Below, in pieces: positions 10,360 to 16,696 of a stretch of DNA of 32,230 nt (its first letter is position 1; the number at the start of each line of letters is the position of its first letter). The notes under the pieces are model-generated. The model had not been told where the DNA came from and did no database searches. It saw only the letters and a list, made by a program, of their open reading frames with translations. Source of the stretch: a bacterium (GTDB taxonomy: Bacteria > Auribacterota > UBA3054 > JAAYZF01); assembly GCA_012514975.1 (NCBI GenBank), contig JAAYZF010000094.1:1-32230 (forward strand). The letters run 5' to 3'. The position numbers and the translations under genes are program-made.

Positions 10360-11358
10360 TCAGTGGCCCGCCCGCGCCACACCGGCGCGTGCAAGGGCGC
10401 GCTGGACGATCCCTCCGACAAGCTCGCCATAGCTCATTCCCTCGAGCTTCGACAGTATGACGAGGTCCGAATCCACCGGATGCAGGCCGGCGAGCGGGTT
10501 GATTTCGATGAAGCTCGGTTCGCCGCCCGCGTCGCACCGCGCGTCGACACGGGCGGCGTCTCGGCACTCGAGCGCACGGTACGCGCCAAGGGCAAGGGCG
10601 CACAGCTTGTTCCGCAGTGCAGACTCGGGCACGCGCGCGTACCGGACGTGTTCGAGATAATGCTTCTTCACATGCGCGGTGTACGCCGCGGCGGCATTTC
10701 CGTTGAACAGCACTTCCATCGCGCCCACGACGCGCGCATCGTCGTCCGTCCCCCACACGCCCACCGTGAACTCGCGCCCCGGCAGGTATTCTTCGATCAG
10801 CACAGGCTGCGCATAGAGCCTGAGCAGCTCCGCGCATACGCCCGCGAGCATGGCCGGCGACTCGATGCGCGAGGCCGCCGTCACGCCCTTGCCCGTGCCT
10901 TCGGCCACTGGCTTGGCGAAGACGGGAAAGGCGAGATCGAGCCCGTGCAGCTCGTCCGTTGCGCTGATGACGCGGAAACGCGGGGTGGGAATGCCCGCGG
11001 CGTGCACGAGCTTCTTGGCGACCGCCTTGTCAAGCGTGACGGCGCAGGTAAGCCCGTCGGAGAATGTGTAGGGGATGCGGTACGCATCGAGGAGCGCGGG
11101 GACAAGCGCCTCGCGGCACCGGCCGTACATGCCCTCGGCGATGTTGAACACGAGGTCCCAGCGGTCGCCCTTGACGAGGCGGGCGCACAGGGCGCGGGCG
11201 TGGCCGATGCGGTCGGTCGCATGGCCGAGCGCGCGGATGGCGTCATCGATCGCGTCGATCGTCTCGGCGCTGTCGAATTCGAGCACCTGGTCGTCGGTGA
11301 AGCCTTCGGCCAGGTAGTCGGCCCTGAGGTCGTACGTCAGTCCGATGGTCAGGCTCAT
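10360..11358 (-). CDS. D-alanine-D-alanine ligase-like ATP-grasp protein
   Basis: This 332-residue ATP-grasp enzyme has NIAEGMYGRCREALVPALL (72-90), corresponding to the substrate-binding segment of D-Ala-D-Ala ligases. It also has AKPVAEGTGKGV (148-159, the nucleotide-binding loop), EEYLPGREFTVGV (189-201), RVDAR (270-274) and FIEINPLAGLHP (283-294), the metal/ATP site, which reads ExNxLPG in true Ddl. The Ddl signatures are recognisable but diverged, so the amino-acid substrates may differ from D-alanine. It lies 85 bp after the KamA gene on the same strand, which suggests it ligates beta-lysine or another amino acid onto an acceptor. That role is inference. The start codon lacks a clear Shine-Dalgarno sequence, but the N terminus MSLTIGLTYDL fits the family. 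Confidence 0.88.
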   Translation of the reverse strand: MSLTIGLTYDLRADYLAEGFTDDQVLEFDSAETIDAIDDAIRALGHATDRIGHARALCARLVKGDRWDLVFNIAEGMYGRCREALVPALLDAYRIPYTFSDGLTCAVTLDKAVAKKLVHAAGIPTPRFRVISATDELHGLDLAFPVFAKPVAEGTGKGVTAASRIESPAMLAGVCAELLRLYAQPVLIEEYLPGREFTVGVWGTDDDARVVGAMEVLFNGNAAAAYTAHVKKHYLEHVRYARVPESALRNKLCALALGAYRALECRDAARVDARCDAGGEPSFIEINPLAGLHPVDSDLVILSKLEGMSYGELVGGIVQRALARAGVARAGH

Positions 11359-11443
11359 GACACGGTCGTGACAGGGGCTGGCGGCGGCGCCGGTCAGGCG
11401 CGCGCGCGGAGGTTAGGGCGGAAGGCGGGCTGCTGGAACGCGG

Positions 11444-12793
11444 TCAGATCGGGTCGCCGCTGCGCGACAGGCGCTCGGTGGCGCGGCCGTCGCGCCGCGA
11501 GTGCCGGTGCGTGTTTTCCGGAACGATCATGGACGTTTTGCCGACGGCGAGCTCCCAGACGCCTGGCGCCGCGCTCATCCGCAGATGGCATTTTGAAGGC
11601 TCGGGCGCGATCACCGGGTCGGGATAGTTGATGAGCATGCCCTCGAAGTTGCGCAGGACGGTGTGGGTCGGGCTTGTCGTCACGATATAGCTGGGCAGCA
11701 CGGGAATCTTGCCGCCGCCGTGCGGCGCGTCGACGACGAACGTCGGTATGGCCAGCCCGCTGAGCCGGCCGCGCAGGTACTCCATGATCTCGATGCCGCG
11801 GCTGAGCGGCGTGCGCAGGTGCTCGACGCCGCGCACGAGGTCGCACTGGAACAGGTAATACGGCCTCACGCGCATGCGGACGAGGCCGCGGCAGAGCTGT
11901 TCCATGAGCTGCGGATTGTCGTTGATGCCGCGAAGGAGCACGGTCTGGTTGCTGACGGGAATGCCGGCGTCGACGAGGCGCGCGCACGCGTTGCCCGCCT
12001 CCTCGGTCAGCTCGTTCGGATGGTTGAAATGCGTGTTGACCCAGACGGGCTGATACCGGCGCAGCACGGCCACCAGCTCGTCCGTGATGCGCTGCGGCAG
12101 CGTCACCGGCGCGCGCGTGCCGATGCGGATCACCTCGATGCTCGGCACGCTGCGCAGCGACGAGAGAATGTGCTCGATCGCCGCGGTGGACATCGTGAGC
12201 GGGTCGCCCCCGGAGATGATCACGTCGGTAATCTCCGGATGGTCGGCGAGGTACGCCGTCACCGCCTGCATGCGCGCGGCGGAGATCGAGCACTCGCGCG
12301 TGCCGGCGACGCGTTTGCGCGTGCAGTGCCGGCAATAGGTCGCGCAGGTCGTCGTGGCAATCAACAGCGCGCGGTCGGGATACCGGTGCACGAGGCCGCG
12401 CACAGGCATGTCCTCTTCCTCTTCGAGCGGGTCCTCGGCGAGGAACGGCGGGTCCCACAGCTCACGCGTCTGCGGCACGGCCATCTGGAACACCGGGTCC
12501 GACAGATTGGCTTCGCGGATCAGCGAGGCATAGTACGGCGTGATCGCCATGGGATACTTGGCGATGACCTTCTCGAATTCCGAGGTGTCGGCAAGCGCGG
12601 GAATGAACTTCTGCAACTGGGCGGCGGTGCGGATGCGGTTGCTCATCTGCCAGCGCCAGTCATGCCATCTGCCGTTGCCGGTCTGTTTGAGCGTGGCGAG
12701 CCCGGAGGCGCGGGAAGAGCGGAGTGGCATTGTTGCCAGCGGGACGGGCGACTCGGCAGATTCATCGTCACCAGAGGTCGGTGCGGTCTGCAT
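11444..12793 (-). CDS. kamA: KamA family radical SAM protein (lysine 2,3-aminomutase)
   Basis: Lysine 2,3-aminomutase converts L-lysine to L-beta-lysine using [4Fe-4S], SAM and PLP. The 449-residue protein has CATYCRHC (Cys150, 154, 157; CX3CX2C), ISGGDPL (193-199) and YYLFQCDL with Asp318. VVDAPHGGGK carries Asp355 and PLP-lysine Lys362. These match the two Asp residues that bind the lysine side chain in the clostridial enzyme, so lysine is a plausible substrate. The usual PGGGGK reads PHGGGK, and the C-terminal zinc cysteines of the clostridial enzyme are not visible (only one Cys near 402). ATG 12793 is preceded by AAGGAG; a GTG at 12832 is an unlikely earlier start. It is much longer than the EF-P enzyme EpmB. 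It precedes the ATP-grasp ligase. Confidence 0.92.
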   Translation of the reverse strand: MQTAPTSGDDESAESPVPLATMPLRSSRASGLATLKQTGNGRWHDWRWQMSNRIRTAAQLQKFIPALADTSEFEKVIAKYPMAITPYYASLIREANLSDPVFQMAVPQTRELWDPPFLAEDPLEEEEDMPVRGLVHRYPDRALLIATTTCATYCRHCTRKRVAGTRECSISAARMQAVTAYLADHPEITDVIISGGDPLTMSTAAIEHILSSLRSVPSIEVIRIGTRAPVTLPQRITDELVAVLRRYQPVWVNTHFNHPNELTEEAGNACARLVDAGIPVSNQTVLLRGINDNPQLMEQLCRGLVRMRVRPYYLFQCDLVRGVEHLRTPLSRGIEIMEYLRGRLSGLAIPTFVVDAPHGGGKIPVLPSYIVTTSPTHTVLRNFEGMLINYPDPVIAPEPSKCHLRMSAAPGVWELAVGKTSMIVPENTHRHSRRDGRATERLSRSGDPI

Positions 12794-12832
12794 TGTGGGT
12801 GCTCCTTGATGGGGGGTCGTAGGTGTTGGCAC

Positions 12833-13217
12833 AGGATGTCTCGATCGTGAAACTTGTGCGGTTCAGGCGCGCAAACCACTATATATAATAAGGAAAAAAT
12901 CCCTTTGTACCGAACGAGGATGAACGAGTGCGCATGAACCCGCGGTGCGGTTCAATCCGAATGGTTAACAGTTCCCGGTGAAACGAGGTGATGACGACAG
13001 ACACACCGGCGAGACCCTCAGCGCCGGCACAGCGGAAGACGGGGCGTGTAACGCAAGGCGTTTAATGCAGGCTCCCTGGTCGGGTGTTATGCCGCGTGGT
13101 CGCGGGATCGCCTCCGTATGCCCCGCGCCGCGCATTTTGGTAACATAGTACCATTATATCTGATTTCCCGGCGCCGCCTCGTCGTCCGTCTCCACCGCCA
13201 GCGAAACCACCATTCTG
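12833..13217. other. gene-poor leader/intergenic region upstream of kamA
   Basis: I see no convincing coding region here. It holds an AT-rich patch at 12880-12890 (minus strand TATTATATATAG, a possible kamA -10 with a leader of about 85 nt) and a second minus-strand TATAAT at about 13153-13158. The promoter-like pair at 13218-13246 reads into it. A long kamA leader or a non-coding RNA is possible. I could not match it to a riboswitch family by eye. Confidence 0.4.
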
Positions 13218-13246
13218 ATAATACTATTTTTGCATCTGAAAATCAA
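13218..13246 (-). promoter_or_regulatory. promoter-like site reading toward kamA
   Basis: Minus-strand TTGATT, 17 bp and TATTAT. It overlaps the T-rich tail of the terminator at 13238-13283, so transcription would restart right after termination, with a start near 13211 and about 420 nt before kamA. Confidence 0.5.
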
Positions 13247-13283
13247 GTGCCCGCGGCAGCGGCGTGCTTCGCCGCCGCCGCGG
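13238..13283 (-). terminator. terminator after the 38-residue membrane protein gene
   Basis: A 14-bp GC stem (13270-13283 with 13251-13264, one G-T wobble) has a 5-nt loop. On the minus strand a T-rich stretch containing TTGATTTTC follows. It starts about 18 bp past the stop codon at 13301. Confidence 0.55.
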
Positions 13284-13300
13284 ACGTGAAAAACGCACCG

Positions 13301-13417
13301 TCAATCCTTTCCGTCCGGCCCGTCCGTGTTGCCGCGGTTGCTCTTGTATACCATGTACCCTATCCCCGCCGCTGCGAACAGGAGAAGAAGCGTCACCACA
13401 ATCTTGTCTATGCTCAT
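13301..13417 (-). CDS. 38-residue single-pass membrane protein
   Basis: A very small ORF encodes a short polar N terminus (MSIDK), one hydrophobic helix (about residues 6-24, IVVTLLLLFAAAGIGYMVY) and a hydrophilic, positively then negatively charged tail. ATG 13417 is preceded by GAGG at 5 nt, and a hairpin terminator follows the TGA, so it has the marks of an independent transcription unit. I do not recognise a family. By topology it would be a small inner-membrane protein. It is too short for standard ORF filters and easily missed. The possible alternative is a chance ORF, but ribosome site, helix and terminator together argue for a real gene. Confidence 0.6.
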   Translation of the reverse strand: MSIDKIVVTLLLLFAAAGIGYMVYKSNRGNTDGPDGKD

Positions 13418-13545
13418 ACACACCTCGACTTGTATTTCCACGCGGGCATCCGCTGCCCGGCGTCAGAGATCAACTGTAGGGGAACATACGTCTTTCCGGC
13501 GTGCCGGCCGCGGTTCCCGCCACTGCCGCACGCCGCGCCCGGTTC

Positions 13546-13920
13546 TCATATGCGCAACACAGGCTTGTGCGCCGAACCACAGCGGACGTGAGGATGCGGC
13601 GGTGGATACTGAACCGGCAGGGCTGCGCGGACGACACTGCGGAACGTGGCGTCCGCGACCGGCAGCGGGCATGCGAGCTTCCGCGCACGCGCGTCCGCGC
13701 AGCACAGATCGAGGTACGCGCGCTGGACGTCGGCGGCATGTTCGAGCGCGCTGACGGCGGTGCACGCCGCGAGATGCGCGTCCGCCAGCGCGTCGATGCC
13801 GGATGTACACCGCGTGTCAATGTTCGCGGCGGGAAGCACCACCCAGGCAGCCGCGACAGCCACGCACGCCTGCCGAAGCATGCGGCGAACCAACGGCCAT
13901 CTTGCGCGGGAGCGTATCAT
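13546..13920 (-). CDS. small secreted cysteine-containing hypothetical protein
   Basis: This is a 124-residue ORF, not a recognised family. Residues 1-18 are strongly basic. Residues 18-32 (ACVAVAAAWVVLPAA) form a hydrophobic segment with a plausible signal-peptidase site after AA. The rest has six cysteines, including a CC pair, and a proline/histidine-rich tail. A good promoter (TTGACC, 17 bp, TACAAT; 13930-13958) puts the transcript start about 3 nt before the ATG at 13920. The mRNA would therefore be nearly leaderless, in line with the missing Shine-Dalgarno sequence. The frame continues upstream into the PEP-CTERM gene, but that part is antisense shadow. The plus-strand ORF over the same bases has no such support. 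Existence is moderately supported; function unknown. Confidence 0.5.
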   Translation of the reverse strand: MIRSRARWPLVRRMLRQACVAVAAAWVVLPAANIDTRCTSGIDALADAHLAACTAVSALEHAADVQRAYLDLCCADARARKLACPLPVADATFRSVVRAALPVQYPPPHPHVRCGSAHKPVLRI

Positions 13921-13929
13921 GCCGCACCC

Positions 13930-13958
13930 ATTGTACCATCGCCACCAGCGCCGGTCAA
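13930..13958 (-). promoter_or_regulatory. promoter of the 124-residue hypothetical gene
   Basis: Minus-strand TTGACC, a 17-bp spacer and TACAAT. It is divergent from the PEP-CTERM gene promoter, with the two -35 boxes about 20 bp apart. Confidence 0.6.
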
Positions 13959-13977
13959 CCTGTCCATGGGAGTTTTC

Positions 13978-14007
13978 TTGACATCCTCTGACATCGTGTG
14001 CTACAAT
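13978..14007 (+). promoter_or_regulatory. strong promoter of the PEP-CTERM gene
   Basis: A consensus -35 TTGACA, an 18-bp spacer and TACAAT preceded by TGC (extended -10). The predicted start near 14014 leaves a leader of about 100 nt before the ATG at 14117. Confidence 0.75.
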
Positions 14008-14116
14008 ACCCAGTGCTGAACACCAGTTGCGCGCTGCGTACCGGCCCGGGCAGAAGAAGCCGCGGGCACAAGTGAGCGCGCAGCCAGCGTCACCGGCTAA
14101 CGTACAGGGAGGCACC

Positions 14117-15553
14117 ATGAAAACACTCGTCGTGGCAGTCGCAGTAGTGCTGTGCGCGCTCACCGCAGCGGCAGACACCTTCACATGGGCGTTGGCGGGC
14201 GGGTATGCATGGGACACGAACATCTGCTGGACAGGCGACAACCCGTCCAACCAGTACGGGTTCCCCAACGTCGCCACCGATGTCGCGATCATCAACTCGA
14301 TCAGGACCAATTCCGCGGGCAACCGCCAGATCTGGCCCAACCAGTTCGACAACTATCTCGGCGAGACCACCGTCGGCCAGTGGTTCCTCAGCATGTCGAA
14401 CGATCTGACGTTCGGCGCAGGAGACGACTCGGAGCCGAACGGCTTCTTCTTTGTCAACAATGGCGCGGACTCCCGCCTCTGCTTCTCCAACATCTACATG
14501 GACAACGGCTGGTGGAATCACAGCCTCGACCTGCGTTTCGCCACGTACTATGTCCTGAGCAACGACCTGCGCGTCACGCTCGCCAGTGTGCCCGATGGCG
14601 TCGGAGACCGCGACTATGCCATACTCTGGATCGTTGACGACGCAAGCGTGTTTGGCGATCACTCGATCATCGTCGACGGCGCTGGCCGCATGATTGTCGG
14701 CGTGCAGTACTCCGACACGTTCCAGTACTCGAATCCGAAGATTCTCACCACCAAACCGACCATCGTTGATGACGCCGTGCTCGATGTCAATCATAACGCC
14801 GTCTTTGCCGCCCCGGTGCATTTGACGGACGTCGGCCCGTATGACATCGGCTATTTCCGCCAATATGGCGAAGAGAGCACGGATGTCGACATTTCCTTTC
14901 TCGGCGGGTACTACTTGGCCAACTGGACCGGCGTCGCCGGCATCACGAACCTTGGCGACATGGTTTGCCATGACCAGGGCAATTTCTACATCGGCTACTG
15001 GCCCGCGAGCGGCGATACGGATTACCGCAAAGCCATCTTCCCGGGCACACTCAGCGGCACGAACTACGTGATCAACTGGCACAACGGCGATTCGTCGTTC
15101 ACCGGCGTGGTCTCGCCCGGCACCGGCACCAGCGAGTACAACATCGGCTGGCTCGATTTCGTCCGGTGGACGAACGGATTCCTGTACGTTGGCCGGCCCG
15201 AAGCGCCCGCGCAGCTCGATATCGAGATCAATGGCATGGGCGATGAGCCCGAGGTGGACAATGACATCGTCTATTTCGAGGGCCAGCCGTACCTGACGCT
15301 GAGCAACATGAACCTGCACGTCTACGCCGGGCAGTACGATCCGAACAAGACGAACCTGATTCTCTACAGCTTCGACAGCGGCGCGGACATCGGGGAGTTC
15401 AAGAGCGTGACGTGGCATCCCGCCACCGTTGAGGGCACGGTCATCTACTACAATAACGCCGTCGAGATCACCGACCTGCACATTGTGCCGGAGCCGGCGG
15501 CGATTGCGGCCTGTGCAGCCCTTGCCATGCTGGTTGCCCGCAGGAAACGATAG
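14117..15553 (+). CDS. PEP-CTERM sorting domain-containing surface protein
   Basis: This 478-residue protein has a signal peptide (MKTLVVAVAVVLCALTAAADT). A long Gly/Asn/Asp/aromatic-rich, probably beta-rich body follows, starting GGYAWDTNICWTGDNPSN. The C terminus is VPEPAAIAACAALAMLVARRKR-like: a VPEP motif, a hydrophobic helix and an RRKR basic cluster. This is the PEP-CTERM signal recognised by exosortase in Gram-negative bacteria. The protein should be exported, processed and anchored or released at the surface. No exosortase is in the window. The start has a good ribosome site (GGGAGG, about 5 nt spacing). It has a strong private promoter and a strong terminator, so it is a monocistronic and probably well-expressed gene. 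Confidence 0.92.
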   Translation: MKTLVVAVAVVLCALTAAADTFTWALAGGYAWDTNICWTGDNPSNQYGFPNVATDVAIINSIRTNSAGNRQIWPNQFDNYLGETTVGQWFLSMSNDLTFGAGDDSEPNGFFFVNNGADSRLCFSNIYMDNGWWNHSLDLRFATYYVLSNDLRVTLASVPDGVGDRDYAILWIVDDASVFGDHSIIVDGAGRMIVGVQYSDTFQYSNPKILTTKPTIVDDAVLDVNHNAVFAAPVHLTDVGPYDIGYFRQYGEESTDVDISFLGGYYLANWTGVAGITNLGDMVCHDQGNFYIGYWPASGDTDYRKAIFPGTLSGTNYVINWHNGDSSFTGVVSPGTGTSEYNIGWLDFVRWTNGFLYVGRPEAPAQLDIEINGMGDEPEVDNDIVYFEGQPYLTLSNMNLHVYAGQYDPNKTNLILYSFDSGADIGEFKSVTWHPATVEGTVIYYNNAVEITDLHIVPEPAAIAACAALAMLVARRKR

Positions 15554-15575
15554 GCCGCGCACATGCTTGTCCAAC

Positions 15576-15609
15576 AGGGAGACAGGGCGGCGGCCCTGTC
15601 TCCTTCTTT
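15576..15609 (+). terminator. intrinsic terminator of the PEP-CTERM gene
   Basis: An 11-bp perfect stem (GGAGACAGGGC at 15578-15588 with 15593-15603) has a GGCG loop and extends by one wobble and one A-T pair. TTCTTT follows. It starts 22 bp past the stop codon. Confidence 0.85.
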
Positions 15610-15624
15610 GATGGAGCGCCTCGT

Positions 15625-16023
15625 GTGAACAGCCGTCTGCCCATAACCCTCCTTGTCATCCTCGCCGCGGGTTGTTCCAAACACGCGGAGGACACAGCCC
15701 CCGCGGCGACGAATGCCGCTGCCGTCCAGACCGCCCTGCCAGCGTCTCTGCCGCCGGCGCGCCCGCTGACGTCCACGATCGTTGCCACGCAGGGCGTGGA
15801 CGAAACCGGCCAGCCCATCGTCCAGGAGACGACCATCGTGCAGATGGAACAACCGCTGCCGACGGGCCAGCTCGTCACGTCCCGGCGGTTCACCCCCACG
15901 GCCGCGCAGCTCGAGCGGCTCGAGCGCATCAAACCCGTCCAGCCCGCGCCGGCCACGAAGACGTCGCCGGCACGCGCCATCACCCGGCCTCCGCCGCTTT
16001 CAACGAATGAGATTGACGGCTGA
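15625..16023 (+). CDS. small lipoprotein of unknown function
   Basis: This 132-residue protein begins MNSRLPITLLVILAAGCSKH, a lipoprotein signal peptide with lipobox LAAGC (Cys17). The mature part is low-complexity and rich in Ala, Pro and Thr, with no recognisable domain, and is probably disordered. The start is GTG at 15625, preceded by GGAG at about 8 nt. It lies directly after the terminator of the PEP-CTERM gene, so it may depend on read-through or an unseen promoter. It is followed 20 bp later by the DUF456 gene on the same strand. It would be anchored in a membrane facing the periplasm. Confidence 0.82.
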   Translation: MNSRLPITLLVILAAGCSKHAEDTAPAATNAAAVQTALPASLPPARPLTSTIVATQGVDETGQPIVQETTIVQMEQPLPTGQLVTSRRFTPTAAQLERLERIKPVQPAPATKTSPARAITRPPPLSTNEIDG

Positions 16024-16043
16024 ACGCCCCGCTCCCTTACCAC

Positions 16044-16535
16044 ATGCTTCTTACCATCGTAGCCATTGTCGGCATCGTGCTCATCATCCTCGGCTTTGCC
16101 GGGAGCGTGCTGCCCGCGGTGCCCGGCCCGCCGCTGTGCCTCGTGGCGCTGGCCCTCCTTGCCATTGCCACCGGCTTCGCGCCGCCGCTGACGTATGTGC
16201 TGCTGATTGTAATGGCGGCGATCACGATCATGACCGCGTTTGTTGATTACATCGTGCCGGTGATCGGCGCGAGGCGGTATGGCGCGTCGTCGTGGGGCGT
16301 GTGGGGCTCGATCATCGGGATGATTGCCGGCATTGTGTTTTTCCCGCCGTTCGGGATGGTGCTCGGGACGATCATCGGCGCAATCGTGTTTGAAGTGATC
16401 GGCGGCAAGGGGCACGGCGACGCGCTGCGCGCGGGCTGGGGCGTGTTTGTCGGCACCATGGCGGGCTTGGCGATCAAGTTCGCCGCCTGCGGCGTCATGG
16501 CGTATTACTTCGTCCGCGCCCTGTTCGCACTTTAA
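16044..16535 (+). CDS. DUF456 domain-containing membrane protein
   Basis: This 163-residue protein is almost entirely hydrophobic, with about four to five membrane helices. It carries the glycine-rich repeats typical of DUF456: GFAGSVLPAVPGPPLCL near the N terminus, then GSIIGMIAGIVFFPPFGMVLGTIIGAIVFEVIGG in the middle. DUF456 proteins are inner-membrane proteins of unknown function. The ATG at 16044 gives the family N terminus; there is no obvious Shine-Dalgarno sequence, and translation may be coupled to the lipoprotein gene 20 bp upstream. The nested palindromic element begins 3 bp after its stop codon. Confidence 0.9.
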   Translation: MLLTIVAIVGIVLIILGFAGSVLPAVPGPPLCLVALALLAIATGFAPPLTYVLLIVMAAITIMTAFVDYIVPVIGARRYGASSWGVWGSIIGMIAGIVFFPPFGMVLGTIIGAIVFEVIGGKGHGDALRAGWGVFVGTMAGLAIKFAACGVMAYYFVRALFAL

Positions 16536-16538
16536 CTA

Positions 16539-16665
16539 TGGAGTGCGGGGGCCATGCTCCCGCTGTGGCAAGCGCCAGCCATGCTGGCGCGTGCGGCCGT
16601 TAGATGCCGGCACGCCAATGGGCGTGCCTCGGCAACGACAGCGGGAGCATGGCCCCCGCACTCCA
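16539..16665. repeat. 127-bp nested palindromic element (REP/MITE-like)
   Basis: A perfect 28-bp inverted repeat (16539-16566 with 16638-16665) encloses two further perfect hairpins. One is GCGCCAG/CTGGCGC (16572-16578, 16584-16590) with a CCATG loop. The other is GGCACGCC/GGCGTGCC (16609-16616, 16621-16628) with an AATG loop. The whole can fold as a three-way junction. It fills the gap between the DUF456 and MFS genes and has no coding capacity of its own. Confidence 0.9.
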
Positions 16666-16696
16666 CAGCGCCGGCAGCGCCGGCGCGTTCCAGACA

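Noticed and set aside
12833-13217. Lysine, cobalamin or TPP riboswitch, SRP RNA or RNase P RNA upstream of kamA
   Set aside because: None of the conserved core sequences of these RNAs could be found by eye on either strand.
13118-13591. 157-residue plus-strand ORF
   Set aside because: It crosses a terminator and the 38-residue gene on the other strand, has no ribosome site and no domain features.
14090-15574. 494-residue minus-strand ORF opposite the PEP-CTERM gene
   Set aside because: The plus strand has a signal peptide, a PEP-CTERM tail, promoter, ribosome site and terminator; the antisense ORF has none.
16604-16696. Upstream start for the MFS transporter
   Set aside because: The extra 31 residues are encoded by the palindromic element and do not fit a transporter N terminus.
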